DNA of 45,777 nucleotides from an uncultured Blautia sp. (GTDB lineage Bacteria > Bacillota > Clostridia > Lachnospirales > Lachnospiraceae). The DNA is taken from positions 1 through 45,777 of the forward strand of contig CAKROE010000010.1 in the NCBI GenBank assembly GCA_934371915.1, written 5' to 3'. Numbering within the stretch: the stretch's first letter is position 1; every line of letters begins with the position of its first letter. A model generated the notes under the pieces. It had not been told where the DNA came from. It worked only from the letters and a program-made list of their open reading frames with translations, and did not search any database. The position numbers were made by a program, and so were the translations under genes. This document shows positions 1-7,033 of this stretch, one piece after another.

Positions 1-498
1 TGCATTGACATGATTATTGATCATGCAAAAGCAGCTCTGACGGAGAAGTTCATCAAAGAACTTCACTTGGTTTTGAAGAACGGCACCAGTGATTCCAGAA
101 AAGAATGGTTTGCTGTTGGAGATTATAAGAAACTTCCGAATGAAGTCGGCGGCAGGGATACAGCCCTTCCAGAAGAAGTTGCCGATAAAATGAAGGCCTT
201 GCTGACGGAATATAGCGCTAAGGAAGAAAAGACTTTTGAAGATATTCTGGACTTCCATGTGAAGTTTGAGCGGATCCATCCGTTCCAGGATGGCAACGGC
301 CGTGTGGGCAGATTGATCATGTTTAAGGAGTGCTTGAAATACAATATTGTTCCGTTCATCATTGAGGACAATCTGAAGATGTTCTATTACCGTGGATTGA
401 AGGAATGGGACAACGAAAAAGGCTATCTGACAGATACCTGCCTGACCGCACAGGACAAGTATAAAGCATATTTGGATTATTTTAGGATTGGGTATTAA
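1..498 (+). CDS. Fic family protein, 5'-truncated by the window edge
   Basis: The frame is open from base 1, so the real start lies upstream and only the C-terminal ~165 residues are visible. The Fic active-site motif HPFQDGNGRVGR is complete, with the catalytic His and the Asn/Arg residues that hold the nucleotide phosphates. The family usually transfers AMP (or another NMP) to Ser, Thr or Tyr hydroxyls of target proteins; the target cannot be told here. No inhibitory helix can be judged because the N-terminus is missing. It stops at 496-498 and is followed by a striking palindrome (511-556). With the neighbouring GIY-YIG gene and integrase relic it forms a small accessory patch. The family call is firm; the role (toxin or regulator) is unknown. 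Confidence 0.9.
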   Translation, partial: CIDMIIDHAKAALTEKFIKELHLVLKNGTSDSRKEWFAVGDYKKLPNEVGGRDTALPEEVADKMKALLTEYSAKEEKTFEDILDFHVKFERIHPFQDGNGRVGRLIMFKECLKYNIVPFIIEDNLKMFYYRGLKEWDNEKGYLTDTCLTAQDKYKAYLDYFRIGY

Positions 499-510
499 GC
501 AAGCTGATTG

Positions 511-556
511 CCAAAGTGTCAAATGCTTGACCCAAAGTGTCAATTTGACACTTTGG
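511..556. repeat. Three copies of a 12-mer, two forming a palindrome
   Basis: CCAAAGTGTCAA occurs at 511-522 and 532-543 on the plus strand, and its exact reverse complement follows at 545-556, separated from the second copy by a single T. The last two copies make a perfect 12+1+12 palindrome just after the Fic stop codon. No T-run follows, so a simple terminator is unlikely. A protein-binding operator, possibly for a Fic-linked regulator, is the likelier reading, but no binder is identified. Confidence 0.7.
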
Positions 557-630
557 AGACAGTGGAAAGGGTAAAATGGCATTTTGAAAAAGGCAAACAA
601 AGAGTTGAATTATAAATGGAGAAAGCGGAT

Positions 631-1290
631 ATGAATGACAAAAAAGGTGTAATATACATTCTCACAAATCCTTCTTTTCCAGATTATGTGAAAATAGGAT
701 ATGCAGATGATATAGATAAACGATTGAAGCAATTGAATCGTAGCGAGTGTATTCCCTTCGCATTTCGAGTATATGCGACATACGAAGTGAATTCAAGATT
801 GTCAGATTTGAAGTTACATGCGATTATTGATAAGTTGAATCCTGATTTACGTTCTGTTGATGAATTTAATGGCCAGAAAAGAGTGCGTGAATTCTACGCA
901 ATGAAGCCAGAAGAAGCATACGCAATTTTGGAGGCAATGGCAGAAATACATGATTGTAAAGACAACTTGAAATTAGTTGCTCCAAGTGATGTAGAAGCAC
1001 AGGAGGAACAGTTGGCACAGGAAATTGACACCGAGAGCCATGAAAAAGCGGAGAATTTTTCTTTTACGAAATGTCAGATTTCTGTTGGAGAAGAAATTGA
1101 ATATTATGATGATCCAAGTATTACGTGCAAGGTTGTTGGGGACAGAAAAGTGGAGTATCAAGGGAAAGAAATGTCGTTGACGGCTGCTGCAAAACTCATA
1201 TCTGGAAAGAAATATTCGATTGCAGGTCCGAGATTTTTTAAGTATAAAGGCGAGTGGTTAAATGATATTAGGTCTCGTATAGGATTTTAA
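631..1290 (+). CDS. GIY-YIG (T5orf172-like) protein with C-terminal RAMA/DUF4357-like domain
   Basis: The N-terminal ~100 residues carry a GIY-YIG-type fold: VIYILTN, then YVKIGYADD and KRLKQLN, matching the paired GIY/YIG strands and following Arg of Mug113/T5orf172-type nucleases. After an acidic linker, the last ~60 residues (EYQGKEMSLTAAAKLISG through GEWLNDIRSRIGF) resemble RAMA/DUF4357 modules linked to restriction-modification proteins. I favour ATG 631 (MNDKKGVIYI), which has GGAG nine bases upstream; ATG 616 in the same frame is possible. The gene stands alone, with no methylase or restriction gene next to it. A DNA-associated role is inferred from the domains; nuclease activity is not certain because these short GIY-YIG members can be degenerate. 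Confidence 0.8.
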   Translation: MNDKKGVIYILTNPSFPDYVKIGYADDIDKRLKQLNRSECIPFAFRVYATYEVNSRLSDLKLHAIIDKLNPDLRSVDEFNGQKRVREFYAMKPEEAYAILEAMAEIHDCKDNLKLVAPSDVEAQEEQLAQEIDTESHEKAENFSFTKCQISVGEEIEYYDDPSITCKVVGDRKVEYQGKEMSLTAAAKLISGKKYSIAGPRFFKYKGEWLNDIRSRIGF

Positions 1291-1306
1291 TTTTTACCAA
1301 TGATGT

Positions 1307-1329
1307 TCTGATAATATTTTATTATCAGA
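1307..1329. repeat. AT-rich inverted repeat after the GIY-YIG gene
   Basis: TCTGATAAT at 1307-1315 and ATTATCAGA at 1321-1329 are exact 9-base complements around a five-base loop. The stem is AT-rich and has no T-tract after it, so it is at best a weak terminator. It could equally be a scar at the boundary of the integrase relic that starts here. Confidence 0.45.
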
Positions 1330-1519
1330 GCATACGATCAACATCGATCATCAATTGCAGAAAAAATCAAAAATCGGATATTATGTTCAAGAAACAAATA
1401 CAACCAGTGGAACGAGAAAGATATCTATGACTGCAGATGTAGAGGAATATTTTCGGAAAATTATAGAAAAACATACACCTAATTTTACACCATTTGCTGA
1501 CGATATTATGCGAAAATAA
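1322..1519 (+). pseudogene. Relic of a Tn916-type tyrosine integrase
   Basis: One frame of this gap, ending at TAA 1517-1519, reads INIDHQLQKKSKIGYY followed by VQETNTTSGTRKISM. This parallels the central part of Tn916/Tn1549-family integrases, remembered as VNIDHQL...GYYIETPKTKSGERQVPM. There is no start codon with a ribosome binding site, no N-terminal DNA-binding domain, and none of the downstream catalytic residues (HxxR, Tyr). It is therefore a decayed fragment of a conjugative-transposon integrase. It explains most of the gap between the GIY-YIG gene and the phosphatase; I see nothing else in 1520-1607. Confidence 0.6.
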
Positions 1520-1607
1520 ACCAGGTTATGTCAGAAAACCAAAATTTACAAAGGCTTACAAAGCCCGAAAAACCAAGAAAAACTAAGAAATGCGAGGTTA
1601 TGCAACA

Positions 1608-2084
1608 ATGATAAAAGTACTTTTCATCTGCTACGGCAATATCTGCCGTTCACCCATGGCGGAATTTATTTTTAAGGACATGCTTGCCCGTCGCGGCATG
1701 GCCGACAAATTTTACGTCACTTCTGCGGCGACGAGTACGGAGGAAATCTGGAATGGAATCGGTAATCCGGTGTATCCGCCGGCGAAGAGAGAACTTGCGA
1801 AACATGGAATTTCATGCGAGGGAAAACGTGCGGTGCAGCTTCAGAGGAACGATTATGACAAATATGATTACCTGATTGGTATGGAAGAGCGGAACCGCAG
1901 AAATATGCTTCGAATTCTCGGCAGTGATCAGGAGGAAAAGATCAGCCTTCTGCTGGATTATGCCGAGAGTCACGGAGATATTGCGGATCCGTGGTATACC
2001 GGTGATTTCACCACGACTTATTCTGACATTGTCAGAGGATGCGAAGGTTTTCTTGCATTTCTTGAACAGGAAGGAAAACTGTAA
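1608..2084 (+). CDS. Low-molecular-weight protein tyrosine phosphatase
   Basis: The start of the protein holds the phosphatase P-loop VLFICYGNICRS, with nucleophile Cys8, five residues, then Arg14. Near the C-terminus ADPWYTGDF supplies the general-acid Asp of the DPW/DPY motif. The product of 158 residues has the usual family size. It should hydrolyse phosphotyrosine (or phosphoarginine, as shown for some Firmicutes members) in the cytoplasm. I chose ATG 1608, preceded by GAGG at 1594-1597; an in-frame ATG at 1590 would add six residues with no better ribosome site. The gene seems to be transcribed alone and ends before a terminator at about 2212-2238. Confidence 0.92.
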   Translation: MIKVLFICYGNICRSPMAEFIFKDMLARRGMADKFYVTSAATSTEEIWNGIGNPVYPPAKRELAKHGISCEGKRAVQLQRNDYDKYDYLIGMEERNRRNMLRILGSDQEEKISLLLDYAESHGDIADPWYTGDFTTTYSDIVRGCEGFLAFLEQEGKL

Positions 2085-2108
2085 AAACAACACTTTCGGG
2101 GAGTGGCC

Positions 2109-2156
2109 TGTCGAGCTTTTGCGTGAAACCTCTGCTGAGCGCGGAATATGTCGAGC
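2109..2156 (+). repeat. Pair of TGTCGAGC direct repeats
   Basis: TGTCGAGC occurs at 2109-2116 and again at 2149-2156 in the 213-base gap between the phosphatase and the DUF5688 gene. Further along, GCTGTATGC...GCATAGC can fold into a small hairpin, and a terminator closes the region. The purpose is unknown. Confidence 0.4.
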
Positions 2157-2211
2157 GAATTTTGTTTACAGAAAGTCAAATATGCTGTATGCTCAATGCA
2201 TAGCAACTCTT

Positions 2212-2238
2212 AGAGGGAGCGTCTGCTTCCTCTTTTTA
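2212..2238 (+). terminator. Intrinsic terminator after the phosphatase region
   Basis: GAGGGAGC (2213-2220), loop GTCT, GCTTCCTC (2225-2232) with one G-T pair, followed by a T-rich run TTTTTATT. It would end transcripts coming from the phosphatase gene or from a small RNA in 2085-2210. Confidence 0.75.
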
Positions 2239-2297
2239 TTCAAATCTATATTTCATGGGCATGTCGTCCGAATATTCAGAAAGATGAGGAAATCTAT

Positions 2298-3224
2298 ATG
2301 GAAAAGAATTATGAAACATTTGTAAACAACCTTCGCGAGAGACTGCTTGAGGCAACAGGATATCAGGAGGAAATGATCTGTTACAAGACGGCGGAGGAAT
2401 ATCCGCCTACAGATGGAGATCGCCTGCTTTTGAAGAATCGGCAGCGAGAAGGCGTATATGAAGTATGTGCGCTTTATGTAAGGGATCTTTATGACTGGAA
2501 TCAGAACGGAGCAACGATGGAGCGGATCGTGCAGGAGATCATGCATCGGCTGGATGCTATTGTCAGATCGGAATGCTTTGAGAAGAGCAAAAATCTGGAA
2601 GACTATGAAAAAATCAAAGATGATCTGTTTATTCGTCTTCTGAATGTCGGGAAAAACAGAGAAGAGTTAAACGATGCAATTTTCCGTACGATTGGTGACA
2701 TTGCTCTGGTTCTTTATGCCCGAATGGGAGACTTGGATGGATGCAGTACCAGTGTAAAGATTAAGCGGCATATTTTCGAGAAGTGGGATAAGGATGAACA
2801 GATGACGTTTAATGATGCGTTATTGAATACATATTTTATTTCACCGCCGAGGATTTATTGCTGGGAAAAACTAATCTGCAATATGGATTATGAAGGCGAA
2901 AATTTTATGAATCTGTTATTTGACGGGCCATTAAAGAAGAGCGCGATCGGGAATTGCCTGAGTACTGCAACGCGTACCAATGGAGCTGTTGCGGTGTTCC
3001 TGCCGGGTGTGGCGCAGCGCCTGAGTGATTTGCTGGATGGTGGATTTTATATGGTATTTACAAGTGTGCATGAGGTGATGATCCACAGCGAAAATACAGC
3101 GGATCCTGAGGATCTGAAACGGGTGCTGGCAGATACAGTACGTGATACGACTCCGGAGGAAGATTTTTTGACATATTATGTATATCATTATAATCGTGAG
3201 ACAGGACAGTTTACATACTATTGA
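2298..3224 (+). CDS. DUF5688 family protein
   Basis: A soluble protein of 308 residues with no signal peptide or membrane segment. Its layout matches the DUF5688 proteins of Lachnospiraceae as I remember them: a charged N-terminal half with VYEVCALYVRDLYD, a middle section with YARMGDLDGCSTSVKI, and a C-terminal part with FLPGVAQRLSDLLDGGFY and HEVMIHSE. Members often occur as multiple copies per genome, and no biochemical function is established. ATG 2298 follows GAGGAAAT at a normal distance. No partner gene is evident; the next gene starts 95 bases downstream with its own ribosome site. Confidence 0.75.
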   Translation: MEKNYETFVNNLRERLLEATGYQEEMICYKTAEEYPPTDGDRLLLKNRQREGVYEVCALYVRDLYDWNQNGATMERIVQEIMHRLDAIVRSECFEKSKNLEDYEKIKDDLFIRLLNVGKNREELNDAIFRTIGDIALVLYARMGDLDGCSTSVKIKRHIFEKWDKDEQMTFNDALLNTYFISPPRIYCWEKLICNMDYEGENFMNLLFDGPLKKSAIGNCLSTATRTNGAVAVFLPGVAQRLSDLLDGGFYMVFTSVHEVMIHSENTADPEDLKRVLADTVRDTTPEEDFLTYYVYHYNRETGQFTYY

Positions 3225-3319
3225 TGGACATATTTATGGCTTCTCCCGGATCTTACATGCAGGGAAAATTTTTTATGCCGTTTGCATATACTAATTAAAA
3301 AGCAGTCAGGAGAGCAGAA

Positions 3320-4084
3320 GTGGCATATAAGATCGTATTGGATGCCGGGCACGGGGGTACGGATCCGGGAGCTATATATAAGGAAAGAAAAGAAAAGGAT
3401 GATAATCTTGCTCTGACGCTTGCTGTCGGCAAAATCCTTGAAGACAACGGTGTGGATGTGGTATATACTAGAACCGAAGATGTTTATCAGACTCCATTTG
3501 AGAAGGCGCGCATTGCAAATCAGTCCGGCGCTGATTATTTTATTTCGTTTCACCGGAACAGCAGCCCGGAAGATAATCAATATCAGGGCGTGGAAGTACT
3601 TGTATATGATAAAAGCGGAATAAAATATGAGATGGCGCAGAATATCGTTGGTGCGCTTGGAGAACTTGGATTTCGGGAAATAGGAGTAAAGGAGCGGCCG
3701 GGACTTGTGGTGCTTCGGCGCACACGAATGCCGGCACTTCTGATCGAAACCGGCTTTCTGAATTCGGATGCAGACAATAAATTATACGATGAAAAGCAAA
3801 ATGAGATTGCCGAAGCTATAGCCGGAGCGATTCTTGGAACGCTTTCAGAAGAAACAATAGAGGCACCGGTTTATTACCGGGTGCAGACCGGCGCGTACCG
3901 CAACAGGGAAAATGCAGACCGTATGCTGTACCAGTTGAATGATCAGGGCTATCCGGCGTTCCTTCTATATGAAAATGATCTGTACAAAGTTCAGGTAGGT
4001 GCTTTTCAGCAGATTGGCAATGCCATTAATATGGAGCAGCGGTTGCGTGATGACGGCTACAGTACAGTAATTGTAACAAAATAA
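3320..4084 (+). CDS. N-acetylmuramoyl-L-alanine amidase (Amidase_3) with SPOR domain
   Basis: Residues ~3-175 form an Amidase_3 domain that cuts the amide bond between MurNAc and L-Ala in peptidoglycan. Visible zinc and catalytic residues are the His of LDAGHGG, a Glu in the KERKEKDDNL region, the His of YFISFHRNSS and the Glu of ALLIETGFL. Residues ~185-254 form a SPOR domain with two related halves (YYRVQTGAYRNRENADRM and YKVQVGAFQQIGNAINM) that normally binds denuded glycan strands. The GTG start at 3320 is set by AGGAG just upstream. The protein has no signal peptide, which is odd for a wall enzyme; export may be non-classical, or release may follow lysis. Confidence 0.92.
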   Translation: MAYKIVLDAGHGGTDPGAIYKERKEKDDNLALTLAVGKILEDNGVDVVYTRTEDVYQTPFEKARIANQSGADYFISFHRNSSPEDNQYQGVEVLVYDKSGIKYEMAQNIVGALGELGFREIGVKERPGLVVLRRTRMPALLIETGFLNSDADNKLYDEKQNEIAEAIAGAILGTLSEETIEAPVYYRVQTGAYRNRENADRMLYQLNDQGYPAFLLYENDLYKVQVGAFQQIGNAINMEQRLRDDGYSTVIVTK

Positions 4085-4109
4085 ATATCACACAAAGGAG
4101 AAAGACTAT

Positions 4110-4694
4110 ATGTACCACAGATTTATAGAGCAAATCAGTGAATTTATTTTTGCTGAAGATGAACCGGAAAAAGCGGATATCATTTTTATTCCTGGGAATG
4201 GTTATTCACAGATGGCGGAAAAGGCCGCAGCTCTTTATGGGGAAAAATATGCGCCATTTGTCCTTCCAAGTGGAAAATACAGCATCACCGTCGGCAAATT
4301 TGGAGGAGTGTTGTCGGGACAGGAACGATATAACGGCAATTACCGGACAGAATGGGAATTTTTAAAGGATGTTTTAGTGAAAAATCATGTTCCGGACGAA
4401 GCAATTCTTAAGGAAGATCAGGCAACCTTCACATGGGAAAATGCCAGATTATCCCGCGAAGTTACGGACAAAGCAGAAATAAAAATAAAAAAAGCACTGT
4501 TATGCTGCAAAAATTATCATGCGAGAAGAGCACTGATGTATTATCAGAGGGCATATCCGGAAGTAGAATTTCGGGTATGCCCATGTTGTGTTGACGGAGT
4601 TACGAAAGAAAATTGGATGAACTCTAAGGAAAGCATCCAATCTGTTTTGGGAGAGGTACAGAGAATTGTCACGCAATTCTCACTAATGATGTAG
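4110..4694 (+). CDS. YdcF family (DUF218) protein
   Basis: A cytoplasmic-looking protein of 194 residues with the DUF218/YdcF pattern: ADIIFIPGNGYSQMAEKAA near the start, an E-x-x-F-L helix (TEWEFLKDVLV), TFTWENARLS in the middle (the family's T-x-E/N-N segment), and KKALLCCKNYHARRALMYY, matching the conserved segment normally written as vt..yH..Ra. E. coli YdcF binds S-adenosylmethionine; the reaction is not known. AAGGAG precedes ATG 4110, only 25 bases after the amidase gene, so the two are probably co-transcribed. No membrane anchor is present. Confidence 0.85.
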   Translation: MYHRFIEQISEFIFAEDEPEKADIIFIPGNGYSQMAEKAAALYGEKYAPFVLPSGKYSITVGKFGGVLSGQERYNGNYRTEWEFLKDVLVKNHVPDEAILKEDQATFTWENARLSREVTDKAEIKIKKALLCCKNYHARRALMYYQRAYPEVEFRVCPCCVDGVTKENWMNSKESIQSVLGEVQRIVTQFSLMM

Positions 4695-4759
4695 TTGTTA
4701 TTGTTTACAGGTAAAATCCCGAGACATACAGGGCAAAAATAAAAAAATTAATTTTGGGG

Positions 4760-4788
4760 TGTCGAAAAAAGTAGAACTGTGCTATAAT
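4760..4788 (+). promoter_or_regulatory. Promoter with extended -10 and a Spo0A-box-like -35 region
   Basis: TGCTATAAT (-10 at 4783-4788) is a full TGN-extended -10. Seventeen bases upstream, the -35 position is TGTCGA instead of TTGACA, and TGTCGAA (4760-4766) equals the consensus Spo0A box. The promoter faces the acidic surface protein at 4951, leaving a leader of about 155 bases. Spo0A control is inference from one perfect 7-mer. Confidence 0.6.
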
Positions 4789-4815
4789 GTCTGTGTCGTA
4801 AAATAAAAGATTTTA

Positions 4816-4837
4816 TTACGAAAGGTTTACGAAAAGG
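4816..4837 (+). repeat. Tandem TTACGAAAGG-type repeat in the 5' leader
   Basis: TTACGAAAGG (4816-4825) is followed at once by TTTACGAAAAGG (4826-4837), an imperfect tandem repeat with an ~11-base period in the untranslated leader of the surface protein gene. It could be a binding site or a chance low-complexity feature. Confidence 0.4.
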
Positions 4838-4950
4838 TAAAAATACAGTATATTGATCGAGGGTATATTTCATAAAAAAGTAAAATATCCATTATAAATA
4901 GACTAAAACAGACATTAATTCATGTTTAAATAGATTGAGGTGTATAGATT

Positions 4951-6546
4951 ATGATGAAAAAGAGGAAGAATATGCAGTTTTTTGCTGCAGCGGCACTCAC
5001 GGCAGCACTTGTAACAGGTCAGTTTACTTACGTTTCAGTTATGGCAGAAAGTACAGCAGAAGTTCAGGTCGGCAGCCTGATTCCTGATAATGTTACAGTG
5101 GAACAGCCGGTTCCTCTTTCTGAAATTTCTCTTCCGAAGAGTGACTATGGTACGTTGTCATGGGTGGACAGTTCCAGTGTTCCATCTAAGAGAGTACAGT
5201 CTTATGATGTGATTTTTCACCCGTATAATAAAGCAGATCTTGTGAAGTTTTCCGGATGGGACGGTCAGTCGGATGCGATTTACAGCAGCGTGACGGTAGT
5301 TGTCAGCAGTTTCAGCAAAGATACAGATTATACAGATAACGCTTATGAGAATCAGGATTCTCAGGAAACACAGGAGAATGGAAATACAGGAGAAAACGGT
5401 GAAGATACGACGTCAGAGACACCGGGAAGCACAGAAATATCAGATAATGATGAGATAAAAGGCGAATCAGCGGCAAAAGATCAGGACACACCAGATACAG
5501 TTGACACGGATACTGACGCAGATGATACGTTGGACAAGACTCAGGATACAGCAGAAACACCTGACAATAAAGATATTTCAGCTGACACTGAGAAAAATGA
5601 TTCTGCAGATGTGACAGAAACACCTGAAGTTACAGCTGCACCGGATGATGCAGAGAATCCGGAAGTGACGGAAACCCCGGAGACTACAGAGATACCGGAG
5701 GTTACAGACACACCGGATGCCACGGAAACTCCTGAAATTACCGAAGCACCGGAAGCCGATAAAGACAACATTTTCGACGGCACGGAAAAGGAGATTGCTC
5801 CGGATCAGCGGGTGCAGACGGTGACAGGGGAAGAACTGTCCGATGAAGAAAAGGTTGAGCTTGCAGCAACAAACCATACCTGCAACGGTATTTCTGTATC
5901 AGGAATCAACCTTCCGTGGTATGTACAGTTCCGTGCAGCAAGTGGTGAAAATTATGAGTTCAGTAATGAAGCAGAAGCAAATCTGTTTAAATCCTATGAA
6001 TTTGAGCTTTGGGATCTGAAAAATAACACAGAATATGAAATTCCGGATGGGGAATATATCAGTGTGACTGTTCCGGTCAAAGCAGGGTATGATTATACCA
6101 TCGAGCATCTTCTCGACAGTGGCGCGATGGAGACGATCGTACCAAGTGTGGATGGAAGCACAATGGTATTCAGTACACATTCATTCAGCCCGTTTGGAAT
6201 CGCCGGAAGCAAGACACTGGTAGGTGAAGAAATCGAGGACGGAAGCTATTCTTCCGGAACAACAACCACAAGTTCTGCGACAGTAAGCCCGACGAGTGCA
6301 ACTTCATCATCTACAGCAACCGCTGCAAATAGCAGTATATCGGGAACATCTGTGCAGTCATCTTCTGAGCAGAGTAATCAGAATACTACAGACACTTCGA
6401 CTTCAGACCAGAGTACACAGAACGGAAGCAGTTCTGTGAAGGCGGTCTCTACCGGAGACAGTACACCGATTCTTCCATTTGTGATCATTGGAATTGCAGC
6501 AGCAGTGATCGTTGCAGTTCTCATATACCTTAAGAAGAGAAAGTAA
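4951..6546 (+). CDS. Large acidic, repeat-rich surface protein with C-terminal membrane anchor
   Basis: A 531-residue exported protein. Residues 1-33 are a signal peptide (MMKKRKN, a hydrophobic Ala-rich core, then VMAES). A small domain follows to ~residue 115. Residues ~120-280 are Asp/Glu/Thr-rich, with TPEVTETPE-type short repeats around bases 5610-5750. A second folded segment (~300-425) contains NLPWYVQFRA and VPVKAGYDYTIEHLL. Then comes a Ser/Thr-rich spacer and a tail with VSTGDSTPILP, about 20 hydrophobic residues and KKRK. The tail resembles a sortase-type sorting signal in which TGD replaces LPXTG, or simply a membrane anchor. GAGG ten bases before ATG 4951 sets the start. The gene is monocistronic, between its own promoter and a strong terminator. 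The function is unknown; an adhesin or wall-spanning role is inference. Confidence 0.8.
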   Translation: MMKKRKNMQFFAAAALTAALVTGQFTYVSVMAESTAEVQVGSLIPDNVTVEQPVPLSEISLPKSDYGTLSWVDSSSVPSKRVQSYDVIFHPYNKADLVKFSGWDGQSDAIYSSVTVVVSSFSKDTDYTDNAYENQDSQETQENGNTGENGEDTTSETPGSTEISDNDEIKGESAAKDQDTPDTVDTDTDADDTLDKTQDTAETPDNKDISADTEKNDSADVTETPEVTAAPDDAENPEVTETPETTEIPEVTDTPDATETPEITEAPEADKDNIFDGTEKEIAPDQRVQTVTGEELSDEEKVELAATNHTCNGISVSGINLPWYVQFRAASGENYEFSNEAEANLFKSYEFELWDLKNNTEYEIPDGEYISVTVPVKAGYDYTIEHLLDSGAMETIVPSVDGSTMVFSTHSFSPFGIAGSKTLVGEEIEDGSYSSGTTTTSSATVSPTSATSSSTATAANSSISGTSVQSSSEQSNQNTTDTSTSDQSTQNGSSSVKAVSTGDSTPILPFVIIGIAAAVIVAVLIYLKKRK

Positions 6547-6570
6547 ATTTCTGATTTTGTACATATGAAG

Positions 6571-6609
6571 AAAAAGCCCTCCATATATTTCAGTATGGGA
6601 GGGCTTTTT
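6571..6609 (+). terminator. Strong intrinsic terminator that also holds the next gene's Shine-Dalgarno
   Basis: AAAAAGCCCTCC (6571-6582) pairs with GGAGGGCTTTTT (6598-6609), extended inside by ATA/TAT. It ends the surface-protein transcript. The 3' arm contains the GGGAGG that is the only good ribosome site for the gene starting at 6610. Confidence 0.85.
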
Positions 6610-6960
6610 ATGCAGATAAAAACAATCTTAAGATCTTTGCTTCTGGCATATGCATTATCGGGAATATGTCTTCTGCTCCTTGCTCTTATGGTATTTAAAC
6701 TGGATATCGGGCAGGGCATCGTGACGGTGGGAATCCTTGTGATTTATGTAGTCTCCTGTCTGGCGGGTGGATTTCTGTCTGGGAAACTCATGCGGCAGAA
6801 CAAATATAAGTGGGGATTTCTGGTAGGACTGTGTTATTTTGTACTGCTTATGATCGTCTCTTTTGCGGTACAGAGGCGATGGGATATGAGCGCACAGCAT
6901 GCGATCACGACATTTTTTATGTGTCTGGGAGGTGGCACGCTGGGCGGCATGCTCTCGTGA
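6610..6960 (+). CDS. TIGR04086 family small membrane protein
   Basis: A 116-residue integral membrane protein with four predicted helices: LLLAYALSGICLLLLALMVF, IVTVGILVIYVVSCLAGGF, GFLVGLCYFVLLMIVSFAV and ITTFFMCLGGGTLGGML. Its pattern and its place directly before a SCIFF gene match TIGR04086, a family of unknown function common in Clostridia. The frame is open further upstream, but that part is the terminator hairpin, so ATG 6610, preceded by GGGAGG at 6596-6601, is the likely start. Membrane location is clear; a link to ranthipeptide export or maturation is only suggested by neighbourhood. Confidence 0.75.
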   Translation: MQIKTILRSLLLAYALSGICLLLLALMVFKLDIGQGIVTVGILVIYVVSCLAGGFLSGKLMRQNKYKWGFLVGLCYFVLLMIVSFAVQRRWDMSAQHAITTFFMCLGGGTLGGMLS

Positions 6961-6989
6961 AAAAAAGGCTTTTATTTAGGGCGGTTTTA

Positions 6990-6998
6990 TGCTATACT
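6990..6998 (+). promoter_or_regulatory. Extended -10 promoter for the SCIFF gene
   Basis: TGCTATACT at 6990-6998 is a TGN-extended -10 located 36 bases before the SCIFF start codon. There is no good TTGACA-like -35 at the usual distance. Confidence 0.5.
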
Positions 6999-7033
6999 GT
7001 CTCCAGATAATTATACATAAGGAGGGATATATA

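Noticed and set aside
1876..2325. 149-residue plus-strand frame bridging the phosphatase and DUF5688 genes
   Set aside because: It overlaps the phosphatase out of frame and reads through the terminator hairpin, with no start signal.
5541..5783. Val/Ser/Gly repeat protein (SGVSV repeats) on the minus strand
   Set aside because: It is the antisense reading of the TPEVTETPE repeats of the surface protein; the repeats are real, the reverse protein is not.
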